From: Candidatus Cloacimonadota bacterium
GTDB lineage: Bacteria; Cloacimonadota; Cloacimonadia; Cloacimonadales; JAIOQZ01
Reading direction: 5' to 3'
Length of the DNA stretch: 13,799 nt
Assembly (NCBI GenBank): GCA_021106755.1
Contig: JAIOTM010000450.1
Location: 1 to 13,799, forward strand
Within the stretch, counting starts at the first letter, position 1, and each line of letters begins with the position of its first letter. Made by a program: the position numbers and the translations under genes. Below are positions 7,901-13,799 of the stretch, piece by piece. The notes beneath the pieces are model-generated. The model made no database searches. It was not told the origin of the DNA and saw only the letters and a program-made list of their open reading frames with translations.

Positions 7901-9400
7901 GAGCAGTCATTAGACCAGAATGAAATGATGTATAAGACTATTAACAAGAAAAACTACATCTTCGCACCTCTAAAAATCCGGCAAACAAAAGTAGGCTCTC
8001 TGATTATCGCCGATAACGGTGAGTTGCCATTTTCGGAAACAGAGAAGCGGGTAATAAAGTCAATGAAACTGCACCTGACTTCTATTCTGATGCGAATAAA
8101 TGAATTTGCAGAATTATCCTCGCGGATGCAGATGATGGAGCAGTTAATGAATGTATCGCAGGAATTCCTCTCAATCTATGATCTGGCGAAATTAGAGCAG
8201 GAGATTGTCTCGTTCGCTATAGATTTCACTCGTTGTACACGTGGTTTCCTGATTAAAAAAGATGAGTATGGCAACTATCTGTGGAGCATAGCGTTAGATG
8301 AATCTAAACACCTGCTTAACGATAGCTCGTATATCAGTAAAACTGTGCTTTCGGAAGTGCAAAGCATGAAACAGCCGATTTATACAATTAACGCCTTGAT
8401 TGACAACACTTTCAAAAACTCAATCAGTGTACAGGATTACACCCTGCACTCTATATATTGTGCACCAATTTATGTGAACAAGGAATTTCACGGGTACTTG
8501 TATCTTGATAACTATGACTCTCCTCAGGAAGAGCTATACGTCAATACTTCCTTTATGGATATGTTTCTGTTGCAGACAGAGGTTGCCATTAAGAACGCGC
8601 TTCAGTACAGTCAATTGATGAAGAAAAATCAGGAATTGCATTCGTTAGACAGCCAGAAAGACCACTTCATCTCAATTGTATCGCACGAACTGAATAATCC
8701 CCTGATAACTCTTCAGGGGTATGTACGTCGTTTGCGCCGGGAAAAGGAATTCGAAGATGAGGCTATCCGTAGTAAATTAAATAAAGTAGAAGATAGTGTC
8801 GAACGTTTGATAAGCACTACTACCGACATTGTTAATCTCAACCGTTACAACATGCTTAACTCCATTGATAAAGAACTGTCAGACATCAAACAGATTCTGA
8901 ACGGATTGAGGGAGTCAGCCAGGAAGGTCTCCGAAACCAGAAAAATGAATATCGAATTAGAGCTTCCCGGCAATTTACCGCTCATCCACGTTAATCAGGA
9001 AGCTATCAGAATGATGATATTCAATCTGGTAATGAACGCTATCCGGTTTACGAAAGATTTCGGGACAATCAGGATTGGCGCGCGTATGTCTTCCTTCCCA
9101 AAAGAAGAGATAGATGGTAAAAAAACCATTGTACTTTATGTTCAGGATAATGGTATCGGAATTCCGGCGGAAGAGCTTGATAATGTGTTCAAGAAATTCT
9201 ATGAGCTAAACAGATTATTTGCTCATAAGTCAGGCTCGATAGAATTCCGTTCCGGCGGCTTGGGACTGGGGCTGGCAACGGTAAAGAAAATTTCGGAACT
9301 ACACAATGGTAAAATCTGGCTGAGAAGCAAAGAAGGGGAAGGTACAACCGTTTTTATCGCACTTCCAATTGAAAAAAATACGCTCAAAGAAGAGAGTTGA
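4898..9400 (+). CDS. ATPase-like / TPR / GAF / histidine kinase part of the interrupted hybrid kinase
   Basis: The open frame really begins at 4853, just after the TGA; 4898 is merely the first TTG. Numbering below counts from the ATG at 3929 with the TGA as codon 308. Residues 309-660 resemble the STAND/AAA domain of PknK/HstK-type kinases: a P-loop (315-325), a Walker B-like strand (PLVFII, ending at 424), a GNPLFIRDI motif and the winged-helix-like 'LPAHL...RMSHLSEKAYYQL' stretch. About 660-1210 is an alpha-helical TPR array, clearest near 905-980 (NNIGDLALKQGDTKTAFEYF, then NFGEAYIKRGDFREAEKYL). Two GAF-like domains follow (about 1251-1392 and 1400-1561). The histidine kinase has H1586 in SHELNNPL, N-box NLVMNAIRF, G1 DNGIGIP, F-box FKKFYEL and G2 GGLGLGLAT, so it looks catalytically complete. 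There is no membrane segment and no receiver domain, so a separate response regulator is expected but none is in the window. Whether this part is translated is uncertain. Confidence 0.85.
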   Translation: MLSLFRFHLLNDNFFMFDYKCSQIDKDPFFALIKEFHAYVDNSKKLKRDLEDISGKLRDYLVSEHSEVSGESSGKELEKDFVSARDFIIDLSEVKPLVFIIRAGYYITKETIDFVNFISKDIIERQVLIIISVDDPSKVRGLIHSIQVRVNPFTSEQIKEYLNKLVNETVPDSFVRHITQRTSGNPLFIRDIIIDLTESKTIWHDGRFHLDYNFEEYELPAHLTHSIFNRMSHLSEKAYYQLQKLAIIYTPISRELMGYVLDIGNKELFMLINEAVNNELLTERGIYYYLAFEEFRKRLLSECPDTQKLIIANKVLDYFQDKSISQLDVCEGIIKAAEMVEDAKAVRRYKLILARILSKKFEQVEAFDLICEVIQLDFSGKLDLEKQYIMSDLALLQEKAEITGFIHKAMEKISSIPNIPELFEKYYLHGTFHHGLGEIEKAREMMTKALSLAVTGKQRISGIIQLIWNAYRSDDSQTAHKYIDMLENVKMSPALEVAFINRKALTFNLDGKADEAINLVEDYLSKLPIIEDTTFLIRLGSLHNNLAIIYTEMWNIEDAHKHYMITKEIWEKVKNIRALGVIYNNIGDLALKQGDTKTAFEYFQKAYEISMKVNQNREQALALVNFGEAYIKRGDFREAEKYLKKGQAIIETMERKDFLDSVYSNLALAKGKIKGFGHYYQFIQEFQPTLLKNVISKLTPLVKTWFYYQFHLGNIDKLNELLQENPDIDYVESHDEDFYYQVVGLMHFLRKDYQAALHNFEIASEYAARNHSAYGTAIMKIREAQCHIGLGEPDKAETKLQPTISMVKEFDFRYWDHVLRIVQCDIDLQKPEVPLRRILRNLLAQLPYIMENDLYQLEIRVYERLVQIYNELDAETQAATYFSLYQDKIENCTQGIPPEDKVHYIQMKEADKQQYSELKTLIIAHRGMYETEEWQEQLYDLFKLNDINRMKFFIDKTIQNLISPYCYSIILYDDFKNRGEIFLLKEMDMNTIYSSDIFYLIEQSLDQNEMMYKTINKKNYIFAPLKIRQTKVGSLIIADNGELPFSETEKRVIKSMKLHLTSILMRINEFAELSSRMQMMEQLMNVSQEFLSIYDLAKLEQEIVSFAIDFTRCTRGFLIKKDEYGNYLWSIALDESKHLLNDSSYISKTVLSEVQSMKQPIYTINALIDNTFKNSISVQDYTLHSIYCAPIYVNKEFHGYLYLDNYDSPQEELYVNTSFMDMFLLQTEVAIKNALQYSQLMKKNQELHSLDSQKDHFISIVSHELNNPLITLQGYVRRLRREKEFEDEAIRSKLNKVEDSVERLISTTTDIVNLNRYNMLNSIDKELSDIKQILNGLRESARKVSETRKMNIELELPGNLPLIHVNQEAIRMMIFNLVMNAIRFTKDFGTIRIGARMSSFPKEEIDGKKTIVLYVQDNGIGIPAEELDNVFKKFYELNRLFAHKSGSIEFRSGGLGLGLATVKKISELHNGKIWLRSKEGEGTTVFIALPIEKNTLKEES

Positions 9401-9453
9401 GTGATTCAGGCTGTTTCCCAGAAAAACATTGGTACTTCAATCAGCAAAACAGA
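9401..9453. other. Convergent 53-bp gap between kinase and radical SAM genes
   Basis: The plus-strand kinase and minus-strand radical SAM genes end 53 bp apart. I see no strong hairpin with a T-run for either direction; the only complementarity is a 5-bp TGATT/AATCA pair (9402-9406 and 9438-9442) with a loop of about 30 bases. Confidence 0.5.
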
Positions 9454-10413
9454 TTATATCGGCTTGTCTGATACTGGTTTGGTATTAACAGCTTTATAGA
9501 ACACACCTCGTTTTTGTTGCTCCTGTATTATTTTTCCTGAAGCTATTAACCTGGAGATAAGCCATCGGACGTCCTTCACAGACAACCCCAGACTGGATAT
9601 TATATCCGATTCCGTACATGGGCGACGAGACAACATAGCCAGCATCCGCCCCTCAGCTTTGGATTTTTCTGTTGCTTTTACCTCATGCAGGATTCCCAGC
9701 GAGGGAATTTCTATCGGTAGTTCACTCCACTTGTGTTTTATTTGCAGTAAGCTTTCATTTGATAGCGGCACAACCCAATCTTCGGTACCCGGACGGTCAA
9801 GCGTGTTCAATTGAACTTTATCCGGTGCTAATTCCCGAATCACCTTGTAAATTTTATCCAACTCATCCACGGTATCATTAATGCCGGGTACGAGAAAAAC
9901 TTCAAGCCAGATTTCACCTTTGAATAACTTCCTGAACTCAATCAGCCCCCGGATATAATCTTCCGCGTGTATCCCCAAAGCCGGACGATTGATACTCTGA
10001 AACACAGACTCCGAAACAGCGTCCAGAGATGGCAGAACAACATCCACTTCTACAACACTCTGACGAAAAGCGTCATCAGCCATCAATATCCCATTGGTAA
10101 GCAGTGCCAGTCGATATTCGGGGTAATGGGTTTTCAACCAATTGATAATACGACCAAGCCCTACGTGTAGTCCTGGTTCTCCCGCACCGGAAAACGTTAT
10201 GAAATCCAAATGCGGACGAGTGGACAAATAACTGCTTAACTCAGAAATTACTTCACTCGTTGGGACATATTCGCTTAGTTCTCTTGTCAGATTTGTTGTT
10301 GTGCCTACTTCGCAGTAAACGCAATTCAGGTTGCATGTTTTGTAGGGTACCAGATCAATACCCAGTGAAACCCCTAAGCGCCTTGAAGGCACTGGTCCAA
10401 AAAGATATTTCAT
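9454..10413 (-). CDS. Radical SAM protein with C-terminal winged-helix domain
   Basis: A 319-residue cytoplasmic radical SAM protein of the COG0731-like group whose members begin with FGPVPSRRLG (here residues 5-14) and are usually annotated only as Fe-S oxidoreductases. The [4Fe-4S]-SAM cluster is bound by C27, C31 and C34 (CNLNCVYC). The SAM-binding GAGEP motif follows near residue 78. The barrel ends near residue 245. Residues about 250-308 (EGRMLAMLSRRPCTESDII onward, with VKDVRWLISRLIASGKI) look like a winged helix-turn-helix, so nucleic-acid binding is possible. The reaction and substrate are not known for this group. The ATG is preceded by AGG a few bases upstream. It lies 26 bp after the M16C peptidase stop on the same strand and is probably cotranscribed with it. 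The family call is firm; the function is unknown. Confidence 0.9.
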   Translation of the reverse strand: MKYLFGPVPSRRLGVSLGIDLVPYKTCNLNCVYCEVGTTTNLTRELSEYVPTSEVISELSSYLSTRPHLDFITFSGAGEPGLHVGLGRIINWLKTHYPEYRLALLTNGILMADDAFRQSVVEVDVVLPSLDAVSESVFQSINRPALGIHAEDYIRGLIEFRKLFKGEIWLEVFLVPGINDTVDELDKIYKVIRELAPDKVQLNTLDRPGTEDWVVPLSNESLLQIKHKWSELPIEIPSLGILHEVKATEKSKAEGRMLAMLSRRPCTESDIISSLGLSVKDVRWLISRLIASGKIIQEQQKRGVFYKAVNTKPVSDKPI

Positions 10414-10439
10414 TTCAGCCTGTATATTGTTATATAGAT

Positions 10440-13364
10440 TTAATCACTCAGAATGTTAACTAATCCTCTGAAACTCCGTTTTGTAGCTTCGATTTTCTTC
10501 TCGTTACCGAGAACGGAATGGTATCCACGCCTGGCTATGCTTTCTAACATTATGGCATGTTTTTGAATATCTTCTACTCGTGTTTTCAGAATCTCATGGC
10601 GGAATTGGCATCTACGCTCGTAAGTAAGCCCACTTAAAAAGTTCATCGCGGCTCGTTCTCCCCGCATAGAAGCTGTCATCGGTTTGTCTATACTGCTGAT
10701 AGTTCCAATTTTATAGCGCAGGAGAGTAGCTTCATCCATCTCCACCGAAGCAATAAACTCGTGAGCTTTTTTATAAACAGCAAGAGTTTCTGTCAGATTT
10801 GGATCGCGGTAAGAGTAGTATAGCACCATACCATTAGGAGAAATAGAAGACGAGGCTCCATAAGCTCCTCCCTGTATCATGATTTTTCCGAGGAGATAAT
10901 CCATAGATAACAGTGTGTTCATAACCAGCATACTACCGTTAAAGTCATAGCCAAGTTGACGGAAATCGAACCCGGATGAAACATACTGTACGTTGGACGC
11001 GGTTGTAAAGCCCTCGTTTTTTTGCACTGTTTCCATTGCCAAAGATACTGGTACGTGCTTGATATTCGGGAACATATCAACAAATGAGGTTAATGTATCT
11101 TTGATGTCTGAAATATCATTCCTTTCGGCAGTAATACCAATATTCAAGTCAGGAGAATCAAAAATCATGGCAGCCGCTTGCTCAAGATTATCCGGGATAG
11201 TATCAGCCAACAAGTCGTAGTCATTAATAAGCTGCCCAATAAAGCTATAGAAATCAACGTTGTTTAATTGCTCCATATAACTGTACATCGGAGCAAAATA
11301 ACTTCCAACCCGCCTGATAGTGATTATGTGTCCTGCGGACATAACCTGCCGATGGATACTTGCTTTAATTTCGTATAGAATTTCCAGTAATCTACTTTTG
11401 TCGTTGAATACTGTTTTGTTCAATATCTCACAGAGCAATCGAGTTAAATCCGGTACTTTCTCAACGAGAGCTTTGGTGCGTACAATAAATTTCGGGGCGA
11501 AATCAACTACGCTGTTCCATTTTCCAATGGCAGTAGCATCATAAGAAATTGAGCCGAGATGCGTATTAATCTCGTTGGCAAGTTCATAGTAACTGAACTT
11601 TTTAGTTCCGATTCGTCCCAGAACATGAGTCAGAAGTCCGGCATAAGGCACAAGATGAACGGGAAGTTTGCTGGAATCAAAGTAGAAATTGATATAGGCA
11701 ATTCCATTGGTTTGAGTTTCGTGGATAATGGCAGTGGACTCTCTTATGGGTTTGACTGTTACAGGGAGTTCAACCGGGTCGGGGTTTATATCTTCCAGCT
11801 TTAATTGCGGAAGCGTTGCCAAAACCTCAGGACTGTCCGGTGTTTGTTGCTTCTTCGCCATCGCCTGATTCTGCTTGATTATCTGTTCGAGTTGTTTATC
11901 AGACATAGCAGCTTTTATATCCGTAAGTTTTTGCTGAAGCTGTTTTTCCTGCTTCTCGTTGTATCCCTTATCCGGAGTGAGAATTACTTGTGATTTATGT
12001 TTGTTTTCAAGGAAATAATCGCGAATCAGGTTTTCAAAGTAACCGTTCGTCATTTTTGCCCGGATATTTTTGAATGCTTCTTCGTAACGCAGAAGTTGGG
12101 TGGGGTTTCCGCTGTACATCCAGCTATCCGCAACCTGCATTGAGTAAACCAGTCCTTTGGGGAAAGAATGATAGTCAGCTTCCCGAACTATAAACTCAGT
12201 ATTGTTGACTGATGCTTCCACCAGTTTGGGATCAAGTCCTTCGTTAACCAATTGGCTGAGTACATCATGTGTAACTTTCAAAAACTCAGACAATTTTGAC
12301 TCTTCTGGATTCTGAACCATAATGGAAATGTATGGTTGAATAATTGTATTTTCGTATGAACTGCTGACATCCCGCCCCACAGCCTTGCTGATTAACGCGG
12401 CTCTGAGTGGTGCGCCGGGAGTTCCGAGGAGAATATGCTTCAGAATTGAAAACGCGTAGTACATTTCTGTATCGCCTACATTGTTAACTACATAATTCAG
12501 GCTGAGATAGCTGTTATTTACAAGAGAATCGTCCTGTCCCAGAGGATATTGTTTTTTTACCACTTTTGTTACTGGGGCTTGCCGGGGAATTTCGGGTGTT
12601 TTCTTAATAGCGGTGAAATCATTTAGAAAATCTTTGTGAATTTTTCCAAGATGTGCTTCTATATCTCCGTTGCCATAGAGAAATATCAAGCTGTTAGATG
12701 GATGATAATGAACTTTATGGAATTTCCTGAATTCATTCAGAGTGAGATCAGGTATTGTTTCCGGATCACCCCCGGACTCATTAGAGTATGGAGTATCCGG
12801 GAAAAGCGATTGTTGCGATAATTGTCGCAGAGTCTGTTCGGGAGCGGAGAATGCCCCTTTCATTTCGTTGTAAACTACGCCATTATATTTTAAATCATCT
12901 TTTTTATTATCAAGCTTGTAATGCCATCCTTCCTGCATGAAAATCAGCGGGTCTTCGTGAATTCGTGGATAAAACACCGCGTCGAGATAGACATCCATAA
13001 GATTAAGGAAGTCCTTGTTGTTACGGCTGGCAACCGGATACATTGTTTTATCCGGTGCTGTAAACGCGTTTAGAAAAGTCTGTAGCGAGCTTTTGATTAA
13101 TTCCAGAAAAGGTTCTTTTAACGGATATTTTCGTGATCCATTCAAAACGCAGTGTTCCAGAATATGTGGTACGCCAGTGCTGTCTTCCGGTAAAGTCTGG
13201 AAACTGATATTAAATACTTTATTATCATCCTCATTGCTGAAATAGAACAAACACGCGCCTGATTGTTCATGAATGAAGTAATACCCTTCAGCGTTTAATT
13301 CAGTCAGATTATCACATGATAGTAGTTTGAATCCGCTGTATGTCTTCCCTGTTTCTAATGCCAT
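10440..13364 (-). CDS. M16C metalloprotease, presequence protease (PreP/Cym1)-like
   Basis: A 974-residue zinc peptidase of the M16C subfamily, full length for PreP/Cym1/falcilysin relatives, which degrade peptides of some tens of residues inside a closed two-half chamber. The inverted zinc motif HILEH is at residues 67-71 with the catalytic Glu70. The third ligand is E167 in YNEMKG. The downstream NGSRKYPLKEPF and NAFTAPDKTMYPVASR stretches are typical of the subfamily. The C-terminal half keeps the GGAYGA glycine-rich segment and the SYRDPN substrate-binding motif near residue 850. A charged linker rich in Gln and Lys (about residues 450-520) joins the halves and may form a coiled coil. There is no signal peptide, so the enzyme should be cytoplasmic, clearing signal or other short peptides. 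The start ATG has AAGGAG eight bases upstream. It lies 74 bp after an SUMF1-type gene and 26 bp before the radical SAM gene. Confidence 0.95.
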   Translation of the reverse strand: MALETGKTYSGFKLLSCDNLTELNAEGYYFIHEQSGACLFYFSNEDDNKVFNISFQTLPEDSTGVPHILEHCVLNGSRKYPLKEPFLELIKSSLQTFLNAFTAPDKTMYPVASRNNKDFLNLMDVYLDAVFYPRIHEDPLIFMQEGWHYKLDNKKDDLKYNGVVYNEMKGAFSAPEQTLRQLSQQSLFPDTPYSNESGGDPETIPDLTLNEFRKFHKVHYHPSNSLIFLYGNGDIEAHLGKIHKDFLNDFTAIKKTPEIPRQAPVTKVVKKQYPLGQDDSLVNNSYLSLNYVVNNVGDTEMYYAFSILKHILLGTPGAPLRAALISKAVGRDVSSSYENTIIQPYISIMVQNPEESKLSEFLKVTHDVLSQLVNEGLDPKLVEASVNNTEFIVREADYHSFPKGLVYSMQVADSWMYSGNPTQLLRYEEAFKNIRAKMTNGYFENLIRDYFLENKHKSQVILTPDKGYNEKQEKQLQQKLTDIKAAMSDKQLEQIIKQNQAMAKKQQTPDSPEVLATLPQLKLEDINPDPVELPVTVKPIRESTAIIHETQTNGIAYINFYFDSSKLPVHLVPYAGLLTHVLGRIGTKKFSYYELANEINTHLGSISYDATAIGKWNSVVDFAPKFIVRTKALVEKVPDLTRLLCEILNKTVFNDKSRLLEILYEIKASIHRQVMSAGHIITIRRVGSYFAPMYSYMEQLNNVDFYSFIGQLINDYDLLADTIPDNLEQAAAMIFDSPDLNIGITAERNDISDIKDTLTSFVDMFPNIKHVPVSLAMETVQKNEGFTTASNVQYVSSGFDFRQLGYDFNGSMLVMNTLLSMDYLLGKIMIQGGAYGASSSISPNGMVLYYSYRDPNLTETLAVYKKAHEFIASVEMDEATLLRYKIGTISSIDKPMTASMRGERAAMNFLSGLTYERRCQFRHEILKTRVEDIQKHAIMLESIARRGYHSVLGNEKKIEATKRSFRGLVNILSD

Positions 13365-13372
13365 AAACTCAT

Positions 13373-13378
13373 CTCCTT
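13373..13378 (-). promoter_or_regulatory. Shine-Dalgarno of the M16C peptidase gene
   Basis: AAGGAG on the minus strand, eight bases before the ATG at 13364-13362. An ATG directly after the AAGGAG, at 13372-13370, is out of frame and too close, so the downstream ATG is the better start. Confidence 0.75.
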
Positions 13379-13390
13379 AAACGACAGGCA

Positions 13391-13406
13391 GGAGGATAAC
13401 TCCTCC
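13391..13406 (-). other. Stem-loop between the SUMF1-type gene and the M16C gene
   Basis: GGAGGA (13391-13396) and TCCTCC (13401-13406) form a perfect 6-bp stem with a 4-base loop; two further pairs follow after one mismatch. It lies 32 bases past the SUMF1-type stop, but read on the minus strand the following bases lack a T-run, so termination would be weak. The stem's 3' arm (CUCCU in the RNA) could also pair with the AGGAG of the next gene's ribosome site over five bases, though the hairpin should be the stronger pairing. Confidence 0.4.
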
Positions 13407-13438
13407 CGCGTGTACTGATTATTAATGATACATTTTTA

Positions 13439-13799
13439 TTATTTACTAATCGCTGTCCTGACTACCCGAAAGCCAATGTCATAGCTATGGAAAGCAGGTA
13501 CTCCCATATACCGGAAAGTTGTCCGGCAACCATCTGCCCCATAGTTCCAGCTACCACCACGCCGAACTTTGTATGAACTTTTCGCGGGGACGTAACTGTT
13601 TTCATCTGGACCAGCAGGATTTGTCTTGGGACTCGAACCGTAGAATGAATCAGAATACCAATCCCAGCACCACTCCCAGACATTTCCGCTCATATCGAAT
13701 AGACCCAGCTTGTTTGGGCTTTTATTACCTACAGCATGGGACATCTTTTTTATATTTCCCGCATACCACGCGACTTCATCAGCATCGTTTGAGCCAGCA
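13439..13799 (-). CDS. SUMF1/formylglycine-generating-enzyme-type domain protein (C-terminal 119 residues, 5' end outside window)
   Basis: The C-terminal end of an FGE-sulfatase (C-type-lectin-like) domain. The visible part starts AGSNDADEVAWYAGN and continues through the family hallmarks NKLGLFDMSGNVWEWCWDWY, RRGGSW and the terminal IGFRVVRTA. The reading frame is open to the window edge, so the ATG at 13744-13742 is internal, not the start. True formylglycine-generating enzymes carry a copper-binding Cys pair in the segment after GGS; here only one Cys (in DGCRTTFRY) is present and the second position is Arg. It is therefore more likely one of the many non-FGE members of the family, whose roles vary and are often unknown. 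A signal peptide or partner domain may lie outside the window. It precedes the M16C gene on the same strand by 74 bp. Confidence 0.92.
   Translation of the reverse strand, partial: AGSNDADEVAWYAGNIKKMSHAVGNKSPNKLGLFDMSGNVWEWCWDWYSDSFYGSSPKTNPAGPDENSYVPAKSSYKVRRGGSWNYGADGCRTTFRYMGVPAFHSYDIGFRVVRTAISK

Noticed and set aside
9401..9453. Bidirectional terminator between the convergent genes
   Set aside because: Only a 5-bp pairing with a long loop and no T-runs; not supportable.
13462..13683. Second minus-strand open frame in the SUMF1-type region
   Set aside because: Overlaps the true frame in another phase; only the other frame shows the NVWEW, RGGSW and GFRVV hallmarks.

Overview
The window (roughly 40-45% G+C by eye) looks like chromosomal DNA of a Gram-negative bacterium. 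It carries a lipoprotein with a clean lipobox, polyprenol-phosphate sugar metabolism, and a very large cytoplasmic hybrid Ser/Thr-His kinase. The gene mix (M16C metalloprotease, a 'GPVPSRRLG' radical SAM protein, a formylglycine-type domain protein, giant TPR/GAF kinases) is common in uncultured FCB-group lineages such as Cloacimonadota. That placement is inference from gene content only. I see no phage, transposon, CRISPR, tRNA or rRNA.

Layout: (1) 3635 down to 1, minus strand, is a tightly packed five-gene cluster in transcription order: hexapeptide-repeat acyltransferase, GT2 polyprenol-phosphate mannosyltransferase-like enzyme, RlmD-type 23S rRNA uracil methyltransferase, NTF2-like lipoprotein, and a class II aldolase cut by the window edge. 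Gaps are 2 bp, -13, -22 and -4 bp, so translation is probably coupled. (2) 3636-3928 is a divergent intergenic region with a strong-looking sigma70-type promoter and Shine-Dalgarno for the plus-strand kinase. (3) 3929-9400, plus strand, is one continuous reading frame of 1824 codons, including the final stop, for a Ser/Thr kinase - STAND/AAA-like - TPR - GAF - GAF - histidine kinase protein. It is interrupted by a single in-frame TGA at 4850-4852. (4) 13799 down to 9454, minus strand, holds an SUMF1/formylglycine-type domain protein (5' end outside the window), a 974-residue M16C presequence-protease-like peptidase, and a radical SAM protein with a C-terminal winged helix. The last two are 26 bp apart. 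This group converges on the kinase gene with 53 bp between the stop codons.

The most notable object is the hybrid kinase. The TGA falls exactly between the kinase half and the P-loop strand, in the same frame, with no usable start codon that would keep the P-loop. Everything after it (about 4.5 kb) stays open. The ATPase-like domain is also degenerate: Walker A has Asp where Thr/Ser is expected, and the Walker B acidic residues are replaced. The Ser/Thr-kinase and histidine-kinase catalytic motifs look intact. This could be a recent nonsense mutation, a sequence error, true splitting into two proteins, or recoding at UGA. The other genes appear to form an ordinary housekeeping and envelope neighbourhood.
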